DNA from: JAENVT01 sp031373785
GTDB taxonomy: Bacteria > Actinomycetota > Acidimicrobiia > Acidimicrobiales > Ilumatobacteraceae
Reading direction: 5' to 3'
Assembly (NCBI GenBank): GCA_031373785.1
Contig: JANMNE010000044.1
Location: 1 to 10,239, forward strand
DNA: 10,239 bases
A model generated the notes under the pieces. The model ran no database searches. It was not told where the DNA came from and worked only from the letters and a program-made list of their open reading frames with translations. The position numbers and the translations under genes are program-made. Positions 1-7,151 of the stretch are shown here, one piece after another (the first letter of the stretch is position 1; each line of letters begins with the position of its first letter).

Positions 1-795
1 CTCGACCAAGTCGGCAAAGAACTGACCGCGGCCAAGAAACGCGAACTGCGCCGCGCATCTCGCGAAGGTGAAGACGCAGAACGGGCGTTCGTGCAATCGA
101 ACCTGCGGCTCGTCGTGTCGATCGCCAAGAAGTACCAGGCATCGGGTCTGCCGCTGCTCGACCTGATCCAGGAGGGCAACCTCGGCCTGATGCACGCGGT
201 CGAGAAGTTCGACTGGCGCAAGGGTTTCAAGTTCTCGACGTACGCCACGTGGTGGATCCGCCAGGCGATCACCCGTGGTATCGCCAACACCGGACGCACC
301 ATCCGTCTGCCAGTGCACGCCGGCGACACGCTGGCCCGGTTGCAGAAGGCACGCAGCAGGCTCGAGCTCAAGCTCGGTCGTCCGGCAACGTTGTCGGAGC
401 TCGCCAAAGAAGTCGAGATGCCCGAAGACAAGGTCACCGAGGCATTGCGCTTCGCAGCCGAGCCGCTGTCACTCAGCGAGCCGTTGCGCGAAGACGGCGA
501 TGCCGAACTCGGCGACGTCGTCGAAGACCGCTCCGCAGAGTCACCGTTCGAGGTTGCCGCAACCGCGTTGCTGCCCGAGGAGATCGCGCGGCTGCTGGCG
601 CCGCTCGACGAGCGCGAGCGCGAGATCCTCAAGCTCCGCTTCGGTCTCGACCGTGGCGAGCCGCGCACGCTCGAGGAGGTCGGCGAGCACTTCAACCTCA
701 CCCGCGAGCGCATTCGTCAGATCGAGGCCCGGGCGATGAGCAAGTTGCGTCACCCGTCGAGCGACACCGGCGCCCGCGACCTGCTCGCCGTCTGA
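1..795 (+). CDS. RNA polymerase sigma-70 factor, group 1/2 (5' end outside window)
   Basis: This is the last 264 codons of a sigma factor that directs RNA polymerase to promoters. The frame is open from base 1, so the real start lies upstream. Visible in order are region 2 (NLRLVVSIAKKY, then the FSTYATWWIRQAI segment for core binding, -10 recognition and melting), region 3 (LGRPATLSELAKEVEMPEDKV) and region 4 (LDEREREILKLRFGL, then the -35-binding helix-turn-helix RTLEEVGEHFNLTRERIRQIE), ending in a short tail. Regions 1.1 and 1.2 are not in the window. After WWIRQAI the sequence reads TRGIANTGRTIRLPVH, where primary factors usually have a form close to TRALADQARTIRIPVH. That favours a group 2 (HrdA/C/D or SigB-like) factor over the primary one, but the missing N-terminus would decide. 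The next gene starts about 40 bases later and no terminator is evident between them. Confidence 0.93.
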   Translation, partial: LDQVGKELTAAKKRELRRASREGEDAERAFVQSNLRLVVSIAKKYQASGLPLLDLIQEGNLGLMHAVEKFDWRKGFKFSTYATWWIRQAITRGIANTGRTIRLPVHAGDTLARLQKARSRLELKLGRPATLSELAKEVEMPEDKVTEALRFAAEPLSLSEPLREDGDAELGDVVEDRSAESPFEVAATALLPEEIARLLAPLDEREREILKLRFGLDRGEPRTLEEVGEHFNLTRERIRQIEARAMSKLRHPSSDTGARDLLAV

Positions 796-838
796 ACGAT
801 CACGCCGGTAACCCTCGCGTTGCGTCATGCTTGGTGGC

Positions 839-1420
839 GTGATCGAAGTCCGCGACGCCGTGATCGACGACGCCGATGCCTTGGCCACCGCCCACATCGA
901 TGGATGGCGCGCCGGCTACCGGGGGATCGTCGCCGACGAGTATCTCGATGCGGAGGCGTTCGCGACATCGCGGCGCGACACCTGGCGTCAGTGGACCTGG
1001 CAATCGATGCCCGACAGCCGGATGTTCGCGGTGACGATCCAGGGCCGGGTCGTGGGGTTCGGCCATGCCGGCCCCGAGCACGATGACCCGACATTGGCCG
1101 GGCCTGCCTCGTCGTCAACGCTGACCGACACCTCTGCATCCGGACGCGGCGAGATCTACGGGTTCTACGTGCACCCGACCGCGTGGGGCAGTGGGGCAGC
1201 ACCAGCCTTGATGAGCCGCTGCGAGGAGTTCCTCCGCGATGAGGGCTACCCCGCGGCGGTGCTGTGGGTGTTGCGCGACAACCCGAGGGCGGCGTCGTTC
1301 TACGAGAAAGCTGGATGGCACTCCACGGGTGAGGAGAAGATGTTCTCTCCGTGGGAGCCACCCAACTCACCGCTGCCGCGTGTCAGCTACGTCGTCCGGC
1401 AGTACGAGGTCAGGCTGTAG
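839..1420 (+). CDS. GNAT family N-acetyltransferase
   Basis: This is a predicted acetyl-CoA-dependent N-acetyltransferase of about 193 residues, a typical length for the GNAT fold. Its substrate is unknown. The N-terminus (VIEVRDAVIDDADALATAH) has the usual first strand and helix. Motif A is the strand GEIYGFYVHP followed by the pyrophosphate-binding loop TAWGSGAAPAL. Motif B is NPRAASFYEKAGW, with the Tyr expected near the thioester. A short insert (PASSSTLTDTSASGRG) lies between strands 3 and 4. I chose GTG 839 because GNAT proteins normally begin two to four residues before the I-x-V/I-R-x-A strand, and because a -10-like CATGCT (826-831) sits 7 bases ahead, which would suit a leaderless message. 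ATG 827, four codons upstream, is a real alternative. Family assignment is firm; the start is uncertain. Confidence 0.88.
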   Translation: MIEVRDAVIDDADALATAHIDGWRAGYRGIVADEYLDAEAFATSRRDTWRQWTWQSMPDSRMFAVTIQGRVVGFGHAGPEHDDPTLAGPASSSTLTDTSASGRGEIYGFYVHPTAWGSGAAPALMSRCEEFLRDEGYPAAVLWVLRDNPRAASFYEKAGWHSTGEEKMFSPWEPPNSPLPRVSYVVRQYEVRL

Positions 1421-1455
1421 CTCAAGTTCGGACCTGATTCGTTCGATATCACTAT

Positions 1456-1908
1456 GTGGAGCTGCTGCCCAATTCGATGTCGTTTCGCGTCATTTCGACG
1501 CTCGACGTCGACGACGAGACGGAGATACCGGCGGACTACACCGGCCGCGTCCGTCGCTCGTTCAACGGGGCGGAGTCGTACGTTGCCTGGTTCACCGCCG
1601 GACTGCTCGACAACCCGGGTCGAAACCATCCCGCGTATCGCCGCTACCGGGCGGACGGCCAAGTCAAGTACGAGATGTTCTACGAGGCGGGCCAGCTTCA
1701 GGACCCGACCGATCGCGACCCCGCCGTGCGCGGTTTCTTCGCCAACGGCTTCCTGCACTACGAGGAGCACTACCGCGACGGCAAGCGCTGCGACGCAGCC
1801 AATGGCAACCCGGCGGTGTCGAAGTGGCGGGCGGACGGCACCTTGCGCCACCAACTCCGCTACCGCAACGGCAAACGGATCACCGGACGGCATTCCCCCA
1901 CCAGCTGA
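1456..1908 (+). CDS. Small YwqK/MORN-like repeat protein
   Basis: This is a 150-residue protein of unknown function built mainly from repeats. Three units have an exact 30-residue period, anchored by HPA (58-60), DPA (88-90) and NPA (118-120). Each runs x-PA, an aromatic strand, ADG or ANG, another aromatic/charged strand, then a Y-x-x-G turn (FYEAG, HYRDG, RYRNG). A more divergent unit (residues about 28-51, ending WFTAGLL) precedes them. The short beta-hairpin unit with a G at the turn is the pattern of MORN and YwqK-type repeats, which often act as binding surfaces. Proteins of this type are often labelled YwqK-family antitoxins in databases, but no toxin partner is visible here, so that label should not be taken as a function. 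No signal peptide or membrane segment is seen. The start is GTG 1456; the in-frame ATG at 1477 is possible. Confidence 0.72.
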   Translation: MELLPNSMSFRVISTLDVDDETEIPADYTGRVRRSFNGAESYVAWFTAGLLDNPGRNHPAYRRYRADGQVKYEMFYEAGQLQDPTDRDPAVRGFFANGFLHYEEHYRDGKRCDAANGNPAVSKWRADGTLRHQLRYRNGKRITGRHSPTS

Positions 1909-1939
1909 CGCTGACCCGTCGGCCCGATCGCGATAGAAC

Positions 1940-1946
1940 AAGGAGG
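1940..1946 (+). promoter_or_regulatory. Full Shine-Dalgarno sequence overlapping the GTG start
   Basis: AAGGAGG at 1940-1946 runs straight into GTG 1946-1948, so the best ribosome-binding motif in the window has no start codon at normal spacing. No ATG, GTG or TTG lies 5-10 bases downstream in any frame, and the next in-frame GTG (1967) is 20 bases away. A -10-like TAGAAC at 1934-1939 lies 6 bases before the GTG, so a leaderless start is the simpler reading. Confidence 0.4.
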
Positions 1947-2512
1947 TGTTCCGGTCCCGGCTCGGCGTGGTGACGTTCCTGCTGCTCGCTCTTGCCGCGT
2001 GCAGCAGCGACGGGCTCGGCAAGGCCACGGTGACGTTGCCGCCCTCGGGCTCCGATGTGGCGTCGACCGACAGTGGCGGCACGACGGTCGGGTCCGGCGA
2101 GTGCTCGTCGGCGAACGTCGGGCTGCGGGCGGATCCGTCGTCGACGACCTCCGGCAGCGTGTACACGCCGCTGCTGCTGACCAACAACGGCTCGAAGGCG
2201 TGCACCATGAGCACCCACCTTTCGGTCAGCTTCGTCGACGCCAACGGTCAGACAGTCGGGCCTGCGCCCATCAACTCGCCGGGCGCCGGCGGAACCGACG
2301 TGGTCAGCATGGCACCCGGCGAGACGCGCCAGACCGTGCTGCGGTACGTCGAACCCGCGTCGCTGGAGTGCAAGACCTACACCGGCCAGACCTCGGTACG
2401 CCTCGTCATCAACGACACCCAGCCGCTGACACTGCCGCCCGCCGATTGGCCGATCTGCATCGTCCCGGCCCTCGACCAGGTCACCGTCGCCGACATCGGC
2501 TCGCCGAGCTAG
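1946..2512 (+). CDS. Secreted lipoprotein with DUF4232-type domain
   Basis: This is a predicted exported lipoprotein of 188 residues, function unknown. The N-terminus has basic residues (R3, R5), a hydrophobic core and the lipobox LAAC with Cys19 as the lipidation site. A Ser/Thr/Gly-rich linker follows (about 20-51), then a beta-rich domain (about 53-172). The domain pattern matches DUF4232: an initial Cys53, PLLLTNNGSKAC with Cys86, a strand VSFVDANGQTVG, a central MAPGETRQTVLRY, then Cys142 and a final Cys171. The four domain cysteines could form two disulfides outside the cell (inferred). GTG 1946 is chosen because the later GTGs at 1967 and 1970 would remove both arginines of the signal peptide. 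The gene converges with the diguanylate cyclase gene, only 22 bases apart. Confidence 0.8.
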   Translation: MFRSRLGVVTFLLLALAACSSDGLGKATVTLPPSGSDVASTDSGGTTVGSGECSSANVGLRADPSSTTSGSVYTPLLLTNNGSKACTMSTHLSVSFVDANGQTVGPAPINSPGAGGTDVVSMAPGETRQTVLRYVEPASLECKTYTGQTSVRLVINDTQPLTLPPADWPICIVPALDQVTVADIGSPS

Positions 2513-2534
2513 ACCGCTCGACCGGCTCGTCGGT

Positions 2535-4229
2535 TCAGCTCGCCACGGTGACGCGATCGCGGCCGTCGGCCTTGGCGCAGTACAGGGCTTGGTCAGCCCG
2601 GCCCACCAGGCTGTCGCAGGGCTCACCCAGCGATCGAAGCGCGACCCCCACGCTGGCCGTCACCGCAGGGAGCCCCTCCCCCGTCTGGGCGATCGAGGCT
2701 CGGATTCGCTCGGCGATCGCTTGCGCGGCTTGGAGGTCGATGTCGGCAAGCAGCACCACGAACTCCTCGCCGCCGAACCGTACGGCGACGTCGTCCGGCC
2801 GGATCGCGTGCAGGATCCCACCGGCAACGGCCGCCAGCACCTTGTCACCGGTCTGGTGACCCCAGATGTCGTTGACCTGCTTGAAGTGGTCGACGTCGAT
2901 CATCAACAGCGCGACTCGGGCGCCACCCGGCCGATCGTCAGGGGCACACAAACGGTGCAGCGCCTCACTGAGATAGTTCCGGTTGTACAACCCGGTCAAC
3001 GGATCATGCGTGGCTTGCTCGTAGAGGTGCAGGCTTTCGAGCTCGACGGTGCGGCGCACCACCTCGCGCTCCAGTCCCGCTTCGACCAGCGAGGCGATCT
3101 GATCGACGATCCTGCTGGTCGGCTCGTCGAGCGTCATCGGGTGGTCGAACGTCATCACCGCTGTCCCACCGATCTGACCCGAGGTCGGCGAGCGCATCGC
3201 CACGGTGAGCCGGGCTCCCGGCCGCGCGGGGAACCCTTCCAACGCTCTGACCACCGCACCAGGTGGGTTGCCCGGATGGCCGGCGAACTGATCGGCGCGT
3301 TCGAATTGGAGTGCTACCGGCCCGGCGTGCGTCCACAGCTCCAGGCTGGTGGCGCCGAGCTGATCTCGGGCCAAATCGTCGAGGCGCGATGCGACGACCG
3401 CGAAGTCCTTCTCGTGCACGAGTGTGTCGATCACGTCGTGGATGATCTGATTCGTCGCCAACAAGAACCGCAGGCCGGGGTCCTCGCGGGCCAGCAGATA
3501 GATGCCACACTCCAGGCCGGCGAGCATGTCCATCAACGGTGTCACGAGGTCACCGACCACGATCTTGCCGTGTTGCGGCGCGATGCGATCGATGGGCAGC
3601 GTGCGCAACTGATCGATCGCATGCACCAGGACCTCGTGGCTGGGCATGTAGTGCTCGTGGAACGCCCGCACCCCGTCGAAGTAGTCGAGTGACGTGGCGA
3701 ACAACTCGCTTTCGGCACCGAAGCCGCCGAACAGATCGGAGGAGAACAGGGTCCGCGAGGTTTCGTCGAACGTGTTGAACGCGCCGGCGAAGTGGGCATA
3801 CGGCGTGAACACGAACCGCAGCGAGCGATCGACGAGAGGTAGCAGCCAATCGTGCTCTTCCACCCTCCAGTACGGCAACTTGGTGCCCGAGTGCCGCATG
3901 AGGGCCTCGTCACGCCAGTGCGTCACGATGGTTGCCTCGGGGTGCAGCCCGGCGGCCTCCATCGCGGGGAGGGCGCCGATGATGTCGGGATCGCAGTGCG
4001 AGCAGACCAGCCAGCGGACGTTGGCGAGCCCGACGACTGCATCGATCTTGCGGATCACCTCGTCGGCGGTCAGGGCGGAGCCTGGATCGATCAGCACGGA
4101 TTGGTCGCCCTGTTCGACCAGATACACATGACATTGGAAGTCGTCGCCAGGCAGAAGCGATCCGACCCACCAGACGCGGGGCGCGATCTCGACCGGACCA
4201 TCCGTGTCCGGGAGGTGGCCTCCGCTCAT
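2535..4229 (-). CDS. ODP (diiron oxygen-binding)-GAF-like-GGDEF diguanylate cyclase
   Basis: This is a cytoplasmic 564-residue sensor enzyme predicted to make cyclic di-GMP from two GTP. Residues about 10-230 form a metallo-beta-lactamase-fold domain of the flavodiiron/ODP type. The metal ligands expected from flavodiiron proteins are all present: H78, D80 and D82 (SHCDPD), H146 (YAHF), D165 (SSDLFGG) and H220 (PQHG). The first motif is H-x-D-x-D, where flavodiiron enzymes have H-x-E-x-D-H. No flavodoxin domain follows, which favours sensing over reduction of oxygen or NO. Residues about 250-400 look like a weak GAF-type region ending in a helical linker. Residues about 406-564 are GGDEF: DPLTGLYNRNYL, MIDVDHFKQVND, an active-site GGEEF (486-490) and the inhibitory I-site RPDD (477-480), five residues before it. 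The frame stays open upstream to about 4616, but ATG 4229 puts the ODP domain at the usual distance from the N-terminus and a GAGTGGG lies just ahead. Confidence 0.9.
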   Translation of the reverse strand: MSGGHLPDTDGPVEIAPRVWWVGSLLPGDDFQCHVYLVEQGDQSVLIDPGSALTADEVIRKIDAVVGLANVRWLVCSHCDPDIIGALPAMEAAGLHPEATIVTHWRDEALMRHSGTKLPYWRVEEHDWLLPLVDRSLRFVFTPYAHFAGAFNTFDETSRTLFSSDLFGGFGAESELFATSLDYFDGVRAFHEHYMPSHEVLVHAIDQLRTLPIDRIAPQHGKIVVGDLVTPLMDMLAGLECGIYLLAREDPGLRFLLATNQIIHDVIDTLVHEKDFAVVASRLDDLARDQLGATSLELWTHAGPVALQFERADQFAGHPGNPPGAVVRALEGFPARPGARLTVAMRSPTSGQIGGTAVMTFDHPMTLDEPTSRIVDQIASLVEAGLEREVVRRTVELESLHLYEQATHDPLTGLYNRNYLSEALHRLCAPDDRPGGARVALLMIDVDHFKQVNDIWGHQTGDKVLAAVAGGILHAIRPDDVAVRFGGEEFVVLLADIDLQAAQAIAERIRASIAQTGEGLPAVTASVGVALRSLGEPCDSLVGRADQALYCAKADGRDRVTVAS

Positions 4230-4341
4230 GGACCCACTCTGCGGCTGCCAACCGGTGGTTGCCAGGGCCTTTCGGACCGCGCGGACAGGGCCGAAATCGT
4301 CGAGTTCCGGGCCTGTTGCGGACGTTGCTCGCGGGACGCGA

Positions 4342-4379
4342 AGAGCCCCGCAGCCGGGGACGGGTGGCTGCGGGGCTCT
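4342..4379 (-). terminator. Perfect 14-bp hairpin, probable terminator of the P450-SDR-TetR operon
   Basis: The arms AGAGCCCCGCAGCC (4342-4355) and GGCTGCGGGGCTCT (4366-4379) are perfectly complementary, with a 10-base loop. The hairpin lies about 77 bases past the TetR stop on the minus strand and about 112 bases before the diguanylate cyclase start. Neither side has a real T-run (only TT on the minus strand), which is common for hairpin terminators in GC-rich actinobacteria. It could also act as an attenuator within the leader of the cyclase gene if that gene's promoter lies above it. Confidence 0.65.
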
Positions 4380-4455
4380 GTGTATTACGGGGGTTGAAAC
4401 CACGGATACCCAGTGCGAATCACCGTCAAACGTCGAATCGAAGAATTCTTTTCGT

Positions 4456-5088
4456 CTACGCCGCACCCGTCGTGAGCAGGCCCCGCATCGCCGATTTGAT
4501 CGATGCGATGGCCTTTCGCTGCTGACGTACGTCGTCCGAGACAGCGTCGTTGAGCCCGACGAACACGACGTCCATGAACGCTGCGAACTCCGAACGACGA
4601 GGCTCGGCGATCTCACCCGTCGCGATGCCGACCTCGATCAAGGCGCCGGAGAACGCCCCGCGGCGAATGCGGTCGTCGGGGATGACAGCGGCCAGTTCCC
4701 GATGCCGGCGCCGATCGACACGTGCCGCACCGATGAACGCCGCCAAGCTCGGGTCGTTCGCGTTGATCTCAGCGGCCACGTCGAGCACCGCGTCGAACAT
4801 CTCGATGAACGACATCGACCCGCGAACGGCGTGCGAGAATCGCGCGTACACGCGGTCATGAGCATCGGCGTGTACGGCGCTGTACAACTCGGCCTTGGAG
4901 TTGTAGTGGTGATACACCGCGCCGGTGGTGACCCCCGACAGCGCGGCGATCGCTCGATTCGTGGCGGCCACATATCCGCGGAGTGCGAACTCGTATCGGG
5001 CGGCATCGACGATCCGGCGACGCGTCTCGGCCGGGTCGGTGTCGGGCGGGCGCCCGATCCGCGCCGGGGCAGGCGCGACGCTGGTCAC
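4456..5088 (-). CDS. TetR family transcriptional regulator
   Basis: This is a 210-residue DNA-binding repressor-type protein. The N-terminal helix-turn-helix spans about residues 22-70: RRRIVDAARYEFALRGY, then the turn and recognition helix ending in GVTTGAVYHHYNSKAELY, a standard TetR signature. The remaining 140 residues form the helical ligand-binding and dimerisation part, which differs too much between families to show the ligand. The GTG start overlaps the TGA stop of the dehydrogenase gene by 4 bp (GTGA), and AAGGA at 5095-5099 sits 6 bases upstream. As last gene of the P450 operon, it probably controls its own operon and perhaps the divergent one through the shared gap at 7118-7151, responding to a pathway substrate or CoA intermediate. 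That role is inferred from position; no clear palindromic operator was found in the gap. Confidence 0.92.
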   Translation of the reverse strand: MTSVAPAPARIGRPPDTDPAETRRRIVDAARYEFALRGYVAATNRAIAALSGVTTGAVYHHYNSKAELYSAVHADAHDRVYARFSHAVRGSMSFIEMFDAVLDVAAEINANDPSLAAFIGAARVDRRRHRELAAVIPDDRIRRGAFSGALIEVGIATGEIAEPRRSEFAAFMDVVFVGLNDAVSDDVRQQRKAIASIKSAMRGLLTTGAA

Positions 5089-5876
5089 GCACCATCCTTC
5101 GGGCGGTACTGATACGAGCGCTCCGTTCGGCCTCCGGCGACGAGCAGCAGTTGGCCGGTGATCCAGCTCGCTGCGTCCGAGGCCAGGAAGACGACCGCGT
5201 CGGCGATGTCGTCGGGAGCTCCGAGCCGCCCGAGGGGAATGGTGGCTGCAAGCTGATCAAGTTGGTCACTGACGTTCAGGATCTCCAGGAACGCTTCGGT
5301 CGCGACCGGGCCGGGGGCCACGGTGTTGACCCGGATGCGCGGTGCGAGCTCCAACGCCAACGTCTGCGTGAGGTTGTTCATCCCCGCCTTCGCAGCCGCG
5401 TACGGCCCGGTGAAGGGCGACCCTCTGGTACCGGCACCCGACGAGATGTTGACGATCGAACCGCCATCGCCCATCCGCTTCGCCGCCGCCTTGCATCCCT
5501 GGAACGCGGTGGTCAGGTTCAGCTCGAGCTGCGAGCGGAACACGTCGTCGGGGGTGTCGACCAGCGGAAGCGTCGTCTTGTCGTCCGATCCGCCGACGTT
5601 GTTCACCCACACATCGAGACGGCCGAATTCCTCGATCGTGCGATCGGCGATCGTTTCCGAGAGATCGCGGACATCGCCGTCGACGATCAGCGCACGGCGA
5701 CCGAATGATTCGATCGCAGCCGCAGTCTCGGCGAGGTCATCGAGCCGACGAGCGTTGATCACGACATCGCAACCGCACGATGCCAGCCCGACGGCGATCG
5801 CCCGGCCGATGCCTTGACCGCCGCCCGTGACGACCGCGACACGGCCGTCCATTCGTAGTCGGTCGAAGATCGTCAT
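5085..5876 (-). CDS. Short-chain dehydrogenase/reductase (SDR, classical)
   Basis: This is an NAD(P)-dependent oxidoreductase of 263 residues, the usual length for classical SDRs. Features in order are the dinucleotide-binding TGGGQGIG (17-24), the cofactor-selecting end of the second strand at INARR (40-44), GDVRD (67-71), NNVG (92-95, for the usual NNAG), and the catalytic tetrad N120, S146, Y159 and K163 (GPYAAAKAG). The C-terminal half has NTVAPGPVATEAF and the GQLLLVAGG closing motif. The Ala-Arg-Arg after strand 2, with no acidic residue at the strand tip, leans towards NADP(H), but this is not firm. The ATG overlaps the P450 stop (ATGA, 4 bp) and AAGGAG at 5881-5886 lies 4 bases ahead. 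It probably oxidises the alcohol made by the P450 or a later hydroxy intermediate. Confidence 0.93.
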   Translation of the reverse strand: MTIFDRLRMDGRVAVVTGGGQGIGRAIAVGLASCGCDVVINARRLDDLAETAAAIESFGRRALIVDGDVRDLSETIADRTIEEFGRLDVWVNNVGGSDDKTTLPLVDTPDDVFRSQLELNLTTAFQGCKAAAKRMGDGGSIVNISSGAGTRGSPFTGPYAAAKAGMNNLTQTLALELAPRIRVNTVAPGPVATEAFLEILNVSDQLDQLAATIPLGRLGAPDDIADAVVFLASDAASWITGQLLLVAGGRTERSYQYRPKDGA

Positions 5877-7117
5877 GACGCTCCTTGCGTGATCGTGTGC
5901 CCGGCCATCGGCCGGGGCCTCGGGTCGAAGTCGACGTGCAACTCGCGCAACGACCGCATGGCGAACATCGGTACATGCGTGAAGTCGTTGTGCACACCCA
6001 GGCGAGGGTTGGGGAGGCGATCGAAGATCGCCTCGAACGTGAGGGCTTGTTCGAGCCGGGTCAATCCAGCGCCAGGGCAGTGATGCTCACCGAGCGAGAA
6101 GGCCATGTGACGACGAGAGTTGGGACGATCGAGGTCGACATCGGCCGGGCAGGCGAAGACCCGCTCGTCGCGGTTGGCGCTGGCGTAGCGCAGATGAACC
6201 GTCGACCCGGCGGGGATCGCGACCCCGTCGATCACCGCGTCCTCGGCAACGGCTCGCCACAGGCCCTGCGTCGGAGATTCGATGCGCAGCACTTCCTCGA
6301 CGAAGTCGGGGATCCGCCCACGTTCGCCGGCAAGCCGGTCGTACAAGCCCGCCTCGCGCAGCAGGATCCACAGCCCCGATGCCATCGCGAACGTCGTGGT
6401 CTCGTTGCCACCGATGAACAGGTGGTCGATGATGGTGATGATCTCCTGATCGGTCAGCGGCCGCTGACCGGCGAACGTGGCCAGCGTCAGCGAGGTGATG
6501 ATGTCGTCGCCGGGCTTCGACCGCTTCTCGGCGATTGCCGCGGTCAGGTAGTCATAGAACTCGACGACCTGCTCGGCGACCCAGACATCCTCGTCGGGCT
6601 CGAGCTTGCGGATGAACGGCAACACCCACGCCGAGCTCCAGGCCCGGAGCTGGTCGATGTCGTCGAGCGGCAGGCCCAGCATGTACGTGATGACCCGAGA
6701 TGGCAGCTTCGATGCGTACTGCGAGATCCATTCGACGTACCCGTCGCCCTCGAACTCGGTGAACAGCTGATCGATCGATTGCTCGATGAACGGACGCCAC
6801 TGATCGAGCCCGTCACCGCCGAGGAAGCCATCGACGAGGTCGCGATAGTGGCGGTGGATCGGCGGGTTGGTGCCGAGCGGCGTCATGCGCTGCCACCCAC
6901 CCAGGTCATACACCTGCTGCGCAGCGGGCGACCGGCGTTTGCTGGCACCGGTCGGGAACGTCTTCTGGTGCCGCAACACGTGCATGATGTCGTCGTACCG
7001 GCTGATCACGTAGTCGTTGGTCCCCGGCACCAGGTAGACCGGCTGCTCGTCGCGCAGGTACCGGTAGGTCGGGTACCAGTCCTCCTGCGTCTCGTCACTG
7101 AACAGATCGACGTGCAT
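5873..7117 (-). CDS. Cytochrome P450 monooxygenase
   Basis: This is a soluble bacterial P450 of 414 residues with no membrane anchor, predicted to insert one atom of O2 into a substrate using electrons from a ferredoxin and its reductase. Neither partner is in the window. The signatures are all present: the I-helix FIGGNETTT (G236-T241), the K-helix E275-V-L-R278 (ExxR), and the heme loop FSLGEHHCPG with Cys347 as the axial iron ligand. The region before the loop (RPNSRRHMAF) is typical of actinobacterial P450s. ATG 7117 is chosen over the longer open frame because the protein then starts at a normal distance from the A-helix. That start also carries a -10 TATGTT exactly 6 bases ahead, and the extra upstream codons would overlap the divergent gene. 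It is the first gene of the leftward operon. The substrate is unknown; a terpenoid, steroid or aromatic is plausible from the neighbours. Confidence 0.95.
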   Translation of the reverse strand: MHVDLFSDETQEDWYPTYRYLRDEQPVYLVPGTNDYVISRYDDIMHVLRHQKTFPTGASKRRSPAAQQVYDLGGWQRMTPLGTNPPIHRHYRDLVDGFLGGDGLDQWRPFIEQSIDQLFTEFEGDGYVEWISQYASKLPSRVITYMLGLPLDDIDQLRAWSSAWVLPFIRKLEPDEDVWVAEQVVEFYDYLTAAIAEKRSKPGDDIITSLTLATFAGQRPLTDQEIITIIDHLFIGGNETTTFAMASGLWILLREAGLYDRLAGERGRIPDFVEEVLRIESPTQGLWRAVAEDAVIDGVAIPAGSTVHLRYASANRDERVFACPADVDLDRPNSRRHMAFSLGEHHCPGAGLTRLEQALTFEAIFDRLPNPRLGVHNDFTHVPMFAMRSLRELHVDFDPRPRPMAGHTITQGAS

Positions 7118-7123
7118 CTCAAG

Positions 7124-7129
7124 AACATA
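7124..7129 (-). promoter_or_regulatory. -10 element of the P450 operon (leaderless)
   Basis: TATGTT (read on the minus strand, 7129 to 7124) lies 6 bases before ATG 7117, so transcription should begin at or next to the A of the start codon. No Shine-Dalgarno sequence is present. The -35 is weak (TTCCGC at 17-base spacing, overlapping the start of the divergent gene). Confidence 0.55.
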
Positions 7130-7138
7130 CCAGTCGGC

Positions 7139-7144
7139 TAGTTT
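7139..7144 (+). promoter_or_regulatory. -10 element of the ABM-MaoC-PEP operon (leaderless)
   Basis: TAGTTT lies 7 bases before ATG 7152, again placing the transcript start at the start codon. It is only 9 bases from the opposing -10, so the two promoters are back to back and their polymerase footprints must overlap. No clear -35 is seen (ATCTCA at 17-base spacing). Confidence 0.5.
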
Positions 7145-7151
7145 CTGCGGA

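Noticed and set aside
1456..1908. YwqK-type antitoxin of a toxin-antitoxin pair
   Set aside because: The repeat type carries this label in databases, but neither neighbour (GNAT, lipoprotein) overlaps it or looks like a coupled toxin. The GNAT is of normal enzyme size and lies 35 bases away.
2517..2538. Weak hairpin between the convergent lipoprotein and cyclase genes
   Set aside because: Only four strong pairs (ACCG with CGGT), plus wobble and one mismatch further out, and it overlaps the cyclase stop codon. It is too weak to call a terminator.
2589..3692. 367-codon open frame on the + strand
   Set aside because: It is antisense to the ODP-GGDEF gene and has no family features; the minus strand carries clear catalytic motifs.
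4441..4450. Perfect 10-base palindrome AAGAATTCTT just past the TetR stop
   Set aside because: It stands out as AT-rich in GC-rich DNA and could bind a protein, but a single short palindrome with no loop, copy or known consensus is not enough.
4230..4616. N-terminal extension of the ODP-GGDEF protein
   Set aside because: The frame is open, but it would run through the hairpin and into the end of the TetR gene, and it shows no domain. ATG 4229 gives a normal ODP start.
5885..7141. 418-codon open frame on the + strand
   Set aside because: It lies antisense to the P450 gene, which has all heme-binding signatures. The + strand product has no recognisable domain and is the kind of mirror frame common in GC-rich DNA.
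7118..7151. TetR operator palindrome in the divergent gap
   Set aside because: Only an imperfect AGAAC / GTTTCT pairing around the two -10 boxes was seen; no convincing 12-20 base palindrome.
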